35,817 nucleotides of DNA from assembly GCF_029868625.1 (NCBI RefSeq), contig NZ_JARWOJ010000429.1, positions 1-35,817 of the forward strand, given 5' to 3'. Source of the stretch: Nocardia neocaledoniensis. GTDB lineage: Bacteria; Actinomycetota; Actinomycetes; Mycobacteriales; Mycobacteriaceae. Below are positions 1-6,884 of this stretch, piece by piece; positions within the stretch are counted from its first letter, which is position 1; every line of letters starts with the position of its first letter. A program made the position numbers and the translations under genes. The notes under the pieces were generated by a model, which was given only the letters and a program-made list of their open reading frames with translations, did no database searches and was not told where the DNA came from.

Positions 1-210
1 GACGACGAAGACGAGCACGACGACGACACCGACGACTACGACGACGATCCCGCCGTCGAGGTCGACGCCGAGGTGGTCGAGGACATCGACGACGACGTCG
101 AGGTGAGCATCGCCGCGCCCGGCTCGGCGGCGCCGCCCGCCGACGACATCGTCGACGCGGAGGTCGTCGAGCCGGACCTGCCGGAAGGTGACAGGGACAC
201 CGGTCGTTAA
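1..210 (+). CDS. C-terminal tail of PerM-like (DUF6350) membrane protein, partial
   Basis: Frame 1 is open from the first base to a TAA at 208-210. Only about 69 codons are present and the start lies outside the window. The visible protein is extremely acidic: runs of Asp and Glu are broken by Val/Ala-rich segments, and no membrane segment is visible. The gene sits directly before purN-purH. In mycobacteria that position is held by Rv0955 (PerM), a polytopic protein needed for persistence and linked to cell division, whose family often ends in an acidic low-complexity tail. The assignment is therefore from synteny plus composition, not from a conserved domain in view. Confidence 0.55.
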   Translation, partial: DDEDEHDDDTDDYDDDPAVEVDAEVVEDIDDDVEVSIAAPGSAAPPADDIVDAEVVEPDLPEGDRDTGR

Positions 211-266
211 GCTCGACCCGGCGGTATCGCCGATCGCCGCCCCCCGACCAACGCAGGAGTAGAGCG

Positions 267-923
267 CTGACGTCCTCGTTTGCCCAGTGGAAGCCCGCAG
301 GGACACCGGCCACCGTCGTCGTCCTCGCCTCGGGCACCGGCTCGCTGCTCAACGCGCTGCTGGCCGCCGCCCGCGAGCCCGGATTCCCCGCGAAGATCGT
401 CGCCGTGGGCGTCGACCGCGTGTGCCAGGCCACCGACCACGCCGAGGCGGCCGGAGTGGAGCACTTCCGGGTCGCGCTCAAAGACTTTCCCGACCGGTCC
501 GCCTGGGATCAGGCGCTGGCCGACACGGTCGACGCGCATCAGCCCGATCTGGTGGTGTCGGCCGGGTTCATGAAGATCGTCGGCCCACGATTCCTGGAAC
601 GCTTCGGCGGCCGGTTCATCAACACCCATCCCGCGCTGCTGCCCGCGTTCCCCGGCGCGCACGGCGTGCGTGACGCGCTCGCCTACGGCGCGAAAGTCAC
701 CGGCTGCACCGTGCACCTGGTCGACGGTGGCGTCGACACCGGCCCGATCCTGGCGCAGGAGGCGGTCGACGTGCTGCCCGGCGACGACGAGGCCACGCTG
801 CACGAGCGCATCAAGATTGTCGAGCGACGGCTGCTGGCGGAGGTCATCGCCGCTGTCGCGACGCGAGGCATTGTCTCCGACGGACGAAAGGCAGAAATTC
901 CAGATGAGCGAGCACACCGGTGA
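267..923 (+). CDS. purN: phosphoribosylglycinamide formyltransferase (PurN)
   Basis: Transfers a formyl group from 10-formyl-THF to GAR to give FGAR, the third step of de novo purine synthesis, in the cytosol. Visible motifs are the N-terminal VVVLASGTGS phosphate-binding loop, the catalytic Asn and His in NTHPALLP, and the catalytic Asp in DGGVDTGPI. The family's N-terminal strand lies well upstream of the first in-frame ATG (405), so translation must begin earlier. The only suitable codon behind a Shine-Dalgarno (CAGGAG at 254-259) is CTG at 267, giving 218 aa, close to the M. tuberculosis protein (about 215). The TGA overlaps the GTG start of purH by 4 nt, implying translational coupling. 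Confidence 0.9.
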   Translation: MTSSFAQWKPAGTPATVVVLASGTGSLLNALLAAAREPGFPAKIVAVGVDRVCQATDHAEAAGVEHFRVALKDFPDRSAWDQALADTVDAHQPDLVVSAGFMKIVGPRFLERFGGRFINTHPALLPAFPGAHGVRDALAYGAKVTGCTVHLVDGGVDTGPILAQEAVDVLPGDDEATLHERIKIVERRLLAEVIAAVATRGIVSDGRKAEIPDERAHR

Positions 924-2485
924 GTGAACGTAAGGCGATCCGCAGGGCGCTGGTGAGCGTCTACGACAAGACCGGGCTCATCGAGCTGGCCACCGGACTG
1001 CACGCCGCGGGCGTGGAGCTGGTGTCGACCGGTTCGACCGCGGGCAAGATCGCCGAGGCGGGCATTCCGGTCACCAAGGTCGAGGACCTGACCGGTTTCC
1101 CGGAGACCCTCGACGGCCGGGTCAAGACGCTGCACCCGCGCGTGCACGCGGGCATCCTCGCCGATACCCGTCGTCCCGAGCATGTCGAGCAGCTGGGCGA
1201 GCTCGGGGTGGAGGCCTTCCAGCTGGTGGTGGTGAACCTCTACCCGTTCACCCAGACCGTGGCCGGTGGCGCGAGCATCGACGAGTGCGTCGAGCAGATC
1301 GACATCGGCGGTCCGTCGATGGTGCGCGCGGCCGCGAAGAACCATCCGTCGGTGGGTGTCGTCGTCGATGTCACCGATTACGACGACGTGCTTACCGCGG
1401 TGAAGTCGGGTGGGTTCACCCTCGCCGAGCGGACCGCGCTGGCCGCCAAGGCCTTCCAGCACACCGCGAGCTACGACGTGGCCGTCGCGAGCTGGATGGG
1501 GTCGGTCGCGGTGCCCGCCGTGGTGCCCGAGACCGAGCAGTTCCCCGGCTGGGTCGCCGGTTCCTGGGAGCGGGCCGCGGTGCTGCGCTACGGCGAGAAC
1601 CCGCACCAGGCGGCCGCGCTGTACACGGCCAACGACGGCACCGTCGGGATCGCGCAGGCCGAGCAGCTGCACGGCAAGGAGATGTCGTACAACAACTACA
1701 CCGACGGTGACGCCGCCTGGCGCGCCGCGTTCGACTTCGACGAGCCCGCCGTCGCGGTGATCAAGCACGCCAACCCGTGCGGCATCGCCGTCGGCGCCGA
1801 TATCGCCGAGGCGCACCGCAAGGCTCACGCCACCGACCCGGTCAGCGCCTACGGCGGGGTGATCGCGGCCAACCGTGAGGTCAGCGTGGAGATGGCCGAG
1901 CAGGTGGCCGAGATCTTCACCGAGGTCATCGTGGCCCCCGGCTACGCGCCCGGCGCGGTCGAGGTGCTGCAGCGCAAGAAGAACGTGCGCGTGCTGGTCG
2001 CCGAGCCGCCGCGGCGCAAGGGCGTGGAGCTGCGTCCGATCAGCGGCGGTGCGCTGCTGCAGGACCGCGACGTGCTCGACGCCGACGGTGACGACCCGGC
2101 CAACTGGACCCTCGCCGCCGGCGACCCGGCCGACGCCGCGACCCTGGCCGATCTCGAATTCGCTTGGCGCGCTTGCCGTGCCGTGAAGTCGAACGCGATC
2201 CTGCTGGCCGATGACGGCGCCGCGGTCGGCGTCGGCATGGGCCAGGTCAACCGCGTCGATTCGTGCAAGCTCGCGGTCGAGCGCGCGGGGGAGCGGGCCA
2301 AGGGCTCGGTCGCCGCGTCGGACGCGTTCTTCCCGTTCTCCGACGGCCCGCAGATCCTGGTGGCGGCCGGCGTGCGCGCCATCGTGCACCCCGGTGGCTC
2401 GATCCGCGACAAGGACACCGTCGAGCTCTGCAAGGAAGCCGGCGTCACCCTGTACCTGACCGGAGCGCGCCACTTCGCGCACTGA
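920..2485 (+). CDS. purH: bifunctional AICAR formyltransferase / IMP cyclohydrolase (PurH)
   Basis: Catalyses the last two steps of IMP synthesis: formylation of AICAR with 10-formyl-THF, then ring closure. The 521 aa match the usual family length. The N-terminal cyclohydrolase domain shows VSVYDKTGL, STGSTAGKI and GRVKTLHPRVHAGIL. The transformylase domain shows the NNYTDGDAAWRA segment and the catalytic Lys-His in IKHANPCG, and it ends in YLTGARHFAH. The GTG start at 920 overlaps purN by 4 nt, so the two folate-dependent enzymes are made from one message. A terminator-like hairpin follows the stop. Confidence 0.97.
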   Translation: MSERKAIRRALVSVYDKTGLIELATGLHAAGVELVSTGSTAGKIAEAGIPVTKVEDLTGFPETLDGRVKTLHPRVHAGILADTRRPEHVEQLGELGVEAFQLVVVNLYPFTQTVAGGASIDECVEQIDIGGPSMVRAAAKNHPSVGVVVDVTDYDDVLTAVKSGGFTLAERTALAAKAFQHTASYDVAVASWMGSVAVPAVVPETEQFPGWVAGSWERAAVLRYGENPHQAAALYTANDGTVGIAQAEQLHGKEMSYNNYTDGDAAWRAAFDFDEPAVAVIKHANPCGIAVGADIAEAHRKAHATDPVSAYGGVIAANREVSVEMAEQVAEIFTEVIVAPGYAPGAVEVLQRKKNVRVLVAEPPRRKGVELRPISGGALLQDRDVLDADGDDPANWTLAAGDPADAATLADLEFAWRACRAVKSNAILLADDGAAVGVGMGQVNRVDSCKLAVERAGERAKGSVAASDAFFPFSDGPQILVAAGVRAIVHPGGSIRDKDTVELCKEAGVTLYLTGARHFAH

Positions 2486-2503
2486 GTCACCGCGTACCCG
2501 AAT

Positions 2504-2546
2504 CGGGTGCCGTGCCGAATCCCTCGGCGCGGCACCCGTTTTCGTT
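2504..2546. terminator. terminator hairpin between purH and lipoprotein gene
   Basis: A 13-bp stem with one mismatch (CGGGTGCCGTGCC paired with GGCGCGGCACCCG) and a 9-nt loop, followed on the plus strand by TTTTCGTT. It lies between convergent genes and touches the stop of the leftward gene, so it may act on both. Confidence 0.75.
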
Positions 2547-2991
2547 ATCCGGCGTCGACGACTTCGCGGCTGCCGAGCGGGGCGTCCAAGGTGATCTCGA
2601 CGGTGCCGAAGACGGCGTCCATGGTGCACATCTTGCCGACCGCGTCGGCCCGGGTCCCACCGCGCAATGCCACCTTCACCTGCTCGGCGGTCTCGGTGAC
2701 GGTGACGTCGACACCGAAGCATTCCGGGTTACCGGTCTGGAAGTTGACACCGATCCTGTTGTCGCCCAGCCGAGTCCAGGAGGGGAACGCGATCGGGTGT
2801 GGATCCACGATGGTCGGATCGGGGGTGAACCGGTGCCCGATGGCCGCGTTGCCGTCCTCCGGGCGTGCGCTCGGAGTGGACGACGAACTCGGCTGGGGCG
2901 CAGCGTCATCGGTGCTGGAGCAGGCCAACAGCGGGCTCATCAGCACGGCGATGACGGCCGTGGCGGCGGTGAAACGCGACGTCGTTCGCAT
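2545..2991 (-). CDS. small secreted lipoprotein, unknown function
   Basis: 148 aa from the ATG at 2991. The N terminus is a type II signal peptide: Arg-containing n-region, a hydrophobic stretch (TAVIAVLMSP) and the lipobox LLAC at about residues 21-24, followed by a Ser/Pro/Asp-rich linker. The mature domain (about residues 50-148) is a small predicted beta domain with two cysteines (PECFG, GKMCT) that could form a disulfide. It resembles the short DUF3558-like or LpqN-type lipoproteins of mycobacteria, but I cannot assign a family firmly. A longer reading frame extends upstream, but the signal peptide fixes the start. It is convergent with purH. Confidence 0.75.
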   Translation of the reverse strand: MRTTSRFTAATAVIAVLMSPLLACSSTDDAAPQPSSSSTPSARPEDGNAAIGHRFTPDPTIVDPHPIAFPSWTRLGDNRIGVNFQTGNPECFGVDVTVTETAEQVKVALRGGTRADAVGKMCTMDAVFGTVEITLDAPLGSREVVDAG

Positions 2992-3205
2992 GTCCGCCAC
3001 CCTAGCCGGACCGGGGCCGCGGACGGCGTCGGCGGGCGGCGCGATCCGAAGATGGTCCACCTCACAGTGAACTTTCCGCGAACCCTGCGCGTAACTCGCC
3101 CATTTCCGCTCCGCGCGGGCTACATTCGCTTCCGATGCGCCGCCGTGGCATACGGCGAGCATCTTCTCATCGGTGCTCTGCAACTGGATCTTCGAAAGGA
3201 CGAAC

Positions 3206-3778
3206 GTGGGCGACACGCTGCGCGTAGGCGAAGAACTGGGACTGGGACAGTCCCTGACCGGCGGTGCGTACACCCTGGCCCTGCAGCCGGACGGCAACCT
3301 GGTGCTGACCGAGCCCGACGGCAACGTCGTGTGGGCCGCTATGACTCATGGGCAGGACGTGCAGCGCGCGGCCCTGCAGAACGACGGCAACTTCGTCGTC
3401 TACAAGGGCGACGGCTCGGCCGCCTGGTCGACCGAGACCAACGGCAAGAACGTCGAGCGCCTCGTGGTGCAGCCCGACCGCAACGTCGTGCTGTACGGCA
3501 CCGACGGCTCGGTCGCGTGGGCCACCGCCACCAACACCGACAACCCGCTGCCCGCCCCGGCTCCCGAGCCGGAGCCGGTCGCGGCCGCCCCGGCCGCCGA
3601 AGAGGTGCCCCCGCCGCCGCCCGCCGCGCAGACCTACACGGTCGAGCCGGGCGACACCCTGTGGGCCATCTCCGAGCGCTTCTACGGCGACGGCAACCGC
3701 TACCACGAGATCGCGGCGGCGTCCGGCATCGACAACCCGGACCTGATCAACGCGGGCCAGGTTCTCACCATCCCGTGA
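3206..3778 (+). CDS. bulb-type (mannose-binding) lectin with C-terminal LysM domain
   Basis: 190 aa from the GTG at 3206, preceded by GAAAGGA. Residues about 1-108 form a B-lectin beta-prism with three repeats. Repeats two and three keep the mannose motif QxDxNxVxY (Q58-Y66, Q89-Y97), while the first has Thr in place of the final Tyr. A Pro/Ala/Glu linker (113-142) leads to a LysM domain (about 144-190: TYTVEPGDTLWAIS...INAGQVLTIP) that usually binds peptidoglycan. No signal peptide is seen. Mycobacteria have similar lectin-LysM proteins linked to mannose-containing envelope glycans. The in-frame ATG at 3173 would add a leader without a ribosome-binding site and was rejected. Confidence 0.9.
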   Translation: MGDTLRVGEELGLGQSLTGGAYTLALQPDGNLVLTEPDGNVVWAAMTHGQDVQRAALQNDGNFVVYKGDGSAAWSTETNGKNVERLVVQPDRNVVLYGTDGSVAWATATNTDNPLPAPAPEPEPVAAAPAAEEVPPPPPAAQTYTVEPGDTLWAISERFYGDGNRYHEIAAASGIDNPDLINAGQVLTIP

Positions 3779-3803
3779 TGACCTAGCCGCATCGCCTGCG
3801 CAA

Positions 3804-3843
3804 CGAAAATGGCCCCGAGGCAACAGCTTCGGGGCCATTTTCG
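3804..3843. terminator. bidirectional terminator between lectin gene and rpsR
   Basis: Perfect 15-bp inverted repeat (CGAAAATGGCCCCGA and its complement, 10-nt loop). The A/T-rich outer stem gives a U-tract on either strand, so it can end both the rightward lectin gene and the leftward ribosomal operon. Confidence 0.88.
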
Positions 3844-3854
3844 TGGTCTGCGTC

Positions 3855-4109
3855 CTAGCGGCTGGTGAAGGGCAGCAGCGCCATCTCGCGCGCGTTCTTC
3901 ACCGCGACGGCGACCTGACGCTGCTGCTGCGGGGTCAGGCCGGTGACCCGGCGGCTGCGGATCTTGCCGCGGTCGGAGATGAAGGTGCGCAGCAGGTTGA
4001 CGTCTTTGTAGTCGACGACCTCGATGCCCGCCGCGATCAGCGGGTTCTTCTTCGGCTTGCGGCCCTGCTCGGCGCGTGCCTTCTTGGACGGTGCTCGCTT
4101 CACTGCCAT
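3855..4109 (-). CDS. rpsR: 30S ribosomal protein bS18, zinc-independent paralogue
   Basis: 84 aa. The bS18 core is recognisable (IEVVDYKDVNLLRTFISDRGKIRSRRVTGL...QVAVAVKNAREMALLPF). There is no cysteine, so this is the 'C-' form that replaces the zinc-binding paralogue. It is the last gene of the leftward operon rpmB-rpmG-rpsN-rpsR, the same order as Rv2058c-Rv2055c in M. tuberculosis, where Zur represses the operon. It starts 34 nt after the rpsN stop, with an AAGGA-type site before the ATG. Confidence 0.96.
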   Translation of the reverse strand: MAVKRAPSKKARAEQGRKPKKNPLIAAGIEVVDYKDVNLLRTFISDRGKIRSRRVTGLTPQQQRQVAVAVKNAREMALLPFTSR

Positions 4110-4143
4110 GTGATGTTCCTTCTCACGAGTTCAGTGTGGGTCT

Positions 4144-4449
4144 CTACCAGCTCGATTTGTGGACCCCGGGGAGCTCGCCCCGGTGGGCCATCTCGCGCAC
4201 TCGAACACGGGAGAGGCCGAACTTCCGGAGATGACCGCGTGGTCGGCCATCGGCTGCATCCCGATTGCGCAATCGTACCGGACTCGCGTCGCGGGGCTGT
4301 TTGCGCAGTTCGGCCTGGGCGGCCGCGCGCTCGTCGTCGCCGGTGCCCGGCCTGCGGATCAGTTCCTTGAGCTCGGCGCGGCGTGCCGCGTACCGCTCGA
4401 CGATCGCGCGGCGCTGCTCGTTGCGGGCGATCTTGGACTTCTTCGCCAT
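4144..4449 (-). CDS. rpsN: 30S ribosomal protein uS14, zinc-independent paralogue
   Basis: 101 aa beginning MAKKSKIARNEQRR and ending HRGELPGVHKSSW, with the RKFGLSRVRVREMAHRG signature of uS14. This is the long, cysteine-free form; the zinc form is about 61 aa with CxxC pairs. Its ATG shares one base with the rpmG stop (TGATG), so the two are translationally coupled. It is third in the leftward Zur-type operon. Confidence 0.96.
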   Translation of the reverse strand: MAKKSKIARNEQRRAIVERYAARRAELKELIRRPGTGDDERAAAQAELRKQPRDASPVRLRNRDAADGRPRGHLRKFGLSRVRVREMAHRGELPGVHKSSW

Positions 4450-4619
4450 CAGCGCTCCTCGCGGAAGTCGACGTGCTTGCGCACGACGGGGTCGTACTTG
4501 CGCAGGACCAGCCGGTCGGGGTCGTTGCGGCGGTTCTTGCGGGTGACGTAGGTGTAGCCGGTACCCGCGGTGGACTTGAGCTTGACGATCGGCCGGATAT
4601 CGGTCGTCTTCGAGGCCAT
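4449..4619 (-). CDS. rpmG: 50S ribosomal protein bL33, zinc-independent paralogue
   Basis: 56 aa: MASKTTDIRPIVKLKS..., with the bL33 segment YVTRKNRRNDPDRLVLRKYDP. Both CxxC pairs of the zinc form are absent. It starts 8 nt after the rpmB stop and shares one base with the rpsN start. It is too short to stand out as an open frame but unmistakable by sequence and operon position. Confidence 0.95.
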   Translation of the reverse strand: MASKTTDIRPIVKLKSTAGTGYTYVTRKNRRNDPDRLVLRKYDPVVRKHVDFREER

Positions 4620-4627
4620 GGGTGCTC

Positions 4628-4864
4628 CTAGATCTTGTCGCCACGGGCGCGGATGCGAGCTACGACAGCCTCGATCCCGTGCCGGTCGATGGTCTTGATG
4701 CCCTTGGCGGAGACCGTCAGCGTGATGCGGCGGCCCTCGCTGGGCAGGTAGTAGGTCTTGCGCTGGATGTTGGGGTTCCAGCGCCGGTTGGTGCGCCGGT
4801 GCGAGTGCGAGACGGCTTTTCCGAAGCCGGGCTTGCGACCGGTGACCTGGCAGTGGGCCGACAT
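4628..4864 (-). CDS. rpmB: 50S ribosomal protein bL28, zinc-independent paralogue
   Basis: 78 aa from the ATG at 4864, preceded by GGAGGGAGG. The core reads GKAVSHSHRRTNRRWNPNIQ. One lone Cys remains near the N terminus (SAHCQVTG), but the paired CxxC motifs of zinc-type bL28 are gone, so this is a C- form. A longer frame to 4903 would run through the Zur-box-like dyad at 4885-4899 and was rejected. It is the first gene of the leftward operon, with the control region immediately upstream. Confidence 0.95.
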   Translation of the reverse strand: MSAHCQVTGRKPGFGKAVSHSHRRTNRRWNPNIQRKTYYLPSEGRRITLTVSAKGIKTIDRHGIEAVVARIRARGDKI

Positions 4865-4884
4865 GCGACCTCCCTCCATGGATA

Positions 4885-4899
4885 TGACAACCATTTTCG
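4885..4899. promoter_or_regulatory. putative Zur box for the leftward rpmB-rpmG-rpsN-rpsR operon
   Basis: TGACAACCATTTTCG agrees at 11 of 14 informative positions with the dyad TGAAAAT-N-ATTTTCA known for actinobacterial Zur. It lies 20 nt upstream of the rpmB ATG. Zur with zinc would repress; zinc starvation would release the operon. Confidence 0.6.
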
Positions 4900-4940
4900 A
4901 CAATGGATATTCCAGACTGTACCGTTGCCTCTACGTCTAA

Positions 4941-4955
4941 TGAAAATCGTTATCG
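4941..4955. promoter_or_regulatory. putative Zur box for the rightward mrf-rpmE-rpmF operon
   Basis: TGAAAATCGTTATCG matches the same Zur dyad at 11 of 14 informative positions and lies 13 nt upstream of the chosen GTG at 4969. Two boxes in one divergent intergenic region suggest one site per operon. Confidence 0.6.
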
Positions 4956-4968
4956 AAAGGGGTATCGG

Positions 4969-6273
4969 GTGCTGGACCAGTCCGACCGGAGAACGCCCGT
5001 CGTGCTGCTCGCCGGTTTCGCCGGACCCGCCATGGCCGGCGTCGAGCACATCGCGGCGGCGCTGAGCGAGGACCCGGGCACTGTCGTGGTGCACCACGAC
5101 CTCGCCGAACTGCGCGAAGGAGTGGTGCGCCGCACGGTGCGCACCGCGGGCGCTGTCACCACCACCGTGCTGGAGCTGGCGCACGGTTGTGTGTCGTGCA
5201 CGCTGCGCGCCGACCTGCTGCCGATGCTGTGCACGCTGGCCGCGCGCGAGCACGTCCACCGCATCGTGCTCGCGCTGGATCCGGCCATCGAGGGCGAGGC
5301 GCTGTGCCACGCCATCGAGACGGTCGAGGTGAGCGGGGTCGCCGACCGGGTCGACGGACCCGCGGGGCGCAACGTGCGCATCGAGGCCGTGCTGACCTGC
5401 CTGGACGGGCAGAACTGGCTGGCCGACGCGACCGGCGACGAGGCGCTGGCCGACCGTGGCCTCGCCGCGGCCGACGATGAGCGCACCGTCGCCCAGGTGG
5501 CTGTCGGCCAGGTCGACTTCGCCGACGCCCTGGTCGTCCTGAGCGCCGAGGTCGACGCGCTCGAGCGGGAGCGCCTCGACGCGGTGCTCGCCAGGATGGC
5601 GCCGGGCGCGCCGGTGGCCTGGCTCGACGATCTCGCCACCCTCGACGCGGTGGAACTCGGCGCCCTGCTGACACGGATTCCGGCCGACGCGCGGCGCGGC
5701 CGGATCTTCGACGCGCACGCCCCGCTGCTGCGTGGACAGCCGCCGCTGACCACCGACCACGGCGTCACGCTCATCGAATTCGCCGCGCGCAGGCCGTTCC
5801 ACCCGCTGCGCCTGCACGACGCGCTCGACGTCCTCTTCGACGGTGTGGTCACCGCGCGCGGCCGGATCTGGCTGGCCACCCAGCCGGATCAGGTGGTGTG
5901 GCTGGAATCGGCCGGTGGCGGGTTGCGGGTCGGCGGCGCGGGCCGGTGGCTGGCCGCCATGAGTGCCGAGGAGCAGGCCGAGGCCGATCCGGACCGGCGG
6001 GCGATGGCCGCGCTGCGCTGGGACGAGCGCTTCGGCGATCGCGATGTGTCGCTGGTGATCCTGGCCCACGATGTCGACCCGGCCGAGATCCGGCATGCCC
6101 TGCACTGGGCGCTGGTGGAGGACGACGAGCTGCTGCTGGTCGACCGGGCGCCGGAGCGAGTCGCGCTGTGGGAGGACCCCTTCGGCGAGTGGCACGAAGA
6201 CCCCTGCGCCGATCCCGCCGAGGCTCCCGCCGCGGCGAGCGAGCGCACCAACCGAAAAGGAGATTCGGCATGA
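4969..6273 (+). CDS. mrf: CobW/COG0523-family protein, Mrf-like (ribosome-hibernation recruitment factor)
   Basis: 434 aa, similar along its length to M. tuberculosis Rv0106, including AHGCVSCT, VGQxxFAD, RRPFHPxRLH and WLESAGGGLRV. The mycobacterial orthologue Mrf recruits the hibernation factor Mpy to ribosomes during zinc limitation. The cysteine motif is GC74-V-S-C77, not the GCxCC of typical metal chaperones. The N-terminal P-loop is degraded: VVLLAGFAGPAMAG has no GK[S/T], so canonical GTPase activity is doubtful. The C-terminal CobW_C domain and DPFGxWHxDPC end are intact. GTG at 4969 is chosen because AAAGGGG precedes it and an earlier start (4903) would put the Zur box inside the gene. 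It overlaps rpmE by 4 nt (ATGA). Confidence 0.88.
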   Translation: MLDQSDRRTPVVLLAGFAGPAMAGVEHIAAALSEDPGTVVVHHDLAELREGVVRRTVRTAGAVTTTVLELAHGCVSCTLRADLLPMLCTLAAREHVHRIVLALDPAIEGEALCHAIETVEVSGVADRVDGPAGRNVRIEAVLTCLDGQNWLADATGDEALADRGLAAADDERTVAQVAVGQVDFADALVVLSAEVDALERERLDAVLARMAPGAPVAWLDDLATLDAVELGALLTRIPADARRGRIFDAHAPLLRGQPPLTTDHGVTLIEFAARRPFHPLRLHDALDVLFDGVVTARGRIWLATQPDQVVWLESAGGGLRVGGAGRWLAAMSAEEQAEADPDRRAMAALRWDERFGDRDVSLVILAHDVDPAEIRHALHWALVEDDELLLVDRAPERVALWEDPFGEWHEDPCADPAEAPAAASERTNRKGDSA

Positions 6274-6536
6274 AAGCGGGCATCCATCCCGACTACCACC
6301 CGGTCGTGTTCGAGGACGCGAGCACCGGCAAGCAGTTCCTGACCAGGTCGACCGCGACCAGCGACCGCACCGTCGAATGGTCCGACGGCAACACCTATCC
6401 GCTGCTGATGGTCGACGTCACCGCGGATTCGCATCCGTTCTGGACCGGCGCGCACCGCGTGCTCGACGCCCAGGGCCGGGTCGAGAAGTTCGAGCGCAAG
6501 TACGGCAAGCGCACCCGCGCGGGCAAGGAGGGCTGA
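6270..6536 (+). CDS. rpmE: 50S ribosomal protein bL31 type B (zinc-independent)
   Basis: 88 aa: MKAGIHPDYHPVVFED, the internal WSDGNTYPLLMVDVTADSHPFWTG and the basic end FERKYGKRT are typical of type B bL31 (RpmE2). No cysteine is present, unlike zinc-binding type A. The start overlaps the mrf stop (ATGA), and the next start, rpmF, is 3 nt beyond the stop, giving a tight operon. Confidence 0.97.
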   Translation: MKAGIHPDYHPVVFEDASTGKQFLTRSTATSDRTVEWSDGNTYPLLMVDVTADSHPFWTGAHRVLDAQGRVEKFERKYGKRTRAGKEG

Positions 6537-6539
6537 TCG

Positions 6540-6713
6540 ATGGCTGTTCCGAAGCGCAGGATGTCGCGGTCGAACACCCGCAGCAGGCGCTCACAGTGGA
6601 AAGCGGAAGTGCCGCAGCTGGTTCCGGTGACGGTCGGCGGCGTGGAGTACAAGGTGCCGCGCCGCATCATCGGCGCGGTCCGAAAAGGCTTGATAGATCC
6701 AGCGAAAATCTGA
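6540..6713 (+). CDS. rpmF: 50S ribosomal protein bL32, zinc-independent paralogue
   Basis: 57 aa beginning MAVPKRRMSRSNTRSRRSQWKA, the conserved bL32 N terminus, and ending IIGAVRKGLIDPAKI. The C-terminal cysteines of zinc-type bL32 are missing. It begins 3 nt after rpmE. With the four leftward genes and rpmE this completes the set of six C- ribosomal paralogues. Confidence 0.95.
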   Translation: MAVPKRRMSRSNTRSRRSQWKAEVPQLVPVTVGGVEYKVPRRIIGAVRKGLIDPAKI

Positions 6714-6725
6714 CTGGACGGTCAC

Positions 6726-6757
6726 GGGCCGGACCGGCGACTACGCCGATCCGGCCC
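6726..6757 (+). terminator. hairpin after rpmF
   Basis: A 14-bp stem with one G-T mismatch (GGGCCGGACCGGCG / CGCCGATCCGGCCC, 4-nt loop) begins 12 nt after the rpmF stop. It has no U-tract, so it is a likely but unproven terminator. Confidence 0.55.
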
Positions 6758-6768
6758 GCAACCACCAC

Positions 6769-6861
6769 GGTTTGCGGCCCGCCTCGCGTGCGAGGGGCGA
6801 GACGTAACGGCGAAGCCGCAGTATCGCCCCTCGCACGCGAGGCACAAGGGGGCCGCAAACC
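6769..6861. repeat. compound palindromic intergenic element
   Basis: Outer arms of 11 bp (GGTTTGCGGCC and complement) flank perfect inner arms of 20 bp (6781-6800 with 6824-6843), separated by a 23-nt spacer. Each inner arm itself holds a palindrome (CCTCGC-GT-GCGAGG and CCTCGC-AC-GCGAGG), and the spacer holds a small CGGC-GAA-GCCG hairpin. It fills the gap between convergent rpmF and the 74-aa gene. It could be a strong bidirectional terminator or a REP/MITE-like dispersed repeat. Confidence 0.7.
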
Positions 6862-6884
6862 CGCGGCGCCAGCCGCTACATGTC

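Noticed and set aside
683..2722. 679-codon open frame opposite purN-purH
   Set aside because: Antisense shadow of high-GC coding sequence; Arg/Gly/His-rich with no domain, while purH is certain on the plus strand.
4717..6195. 492-codon open frame opposite the mrf gene
   Set aside because: Composition is typical of antisense in high-GC DNA; the plus strand encodes a recognised protein with a ribosome-binding site.
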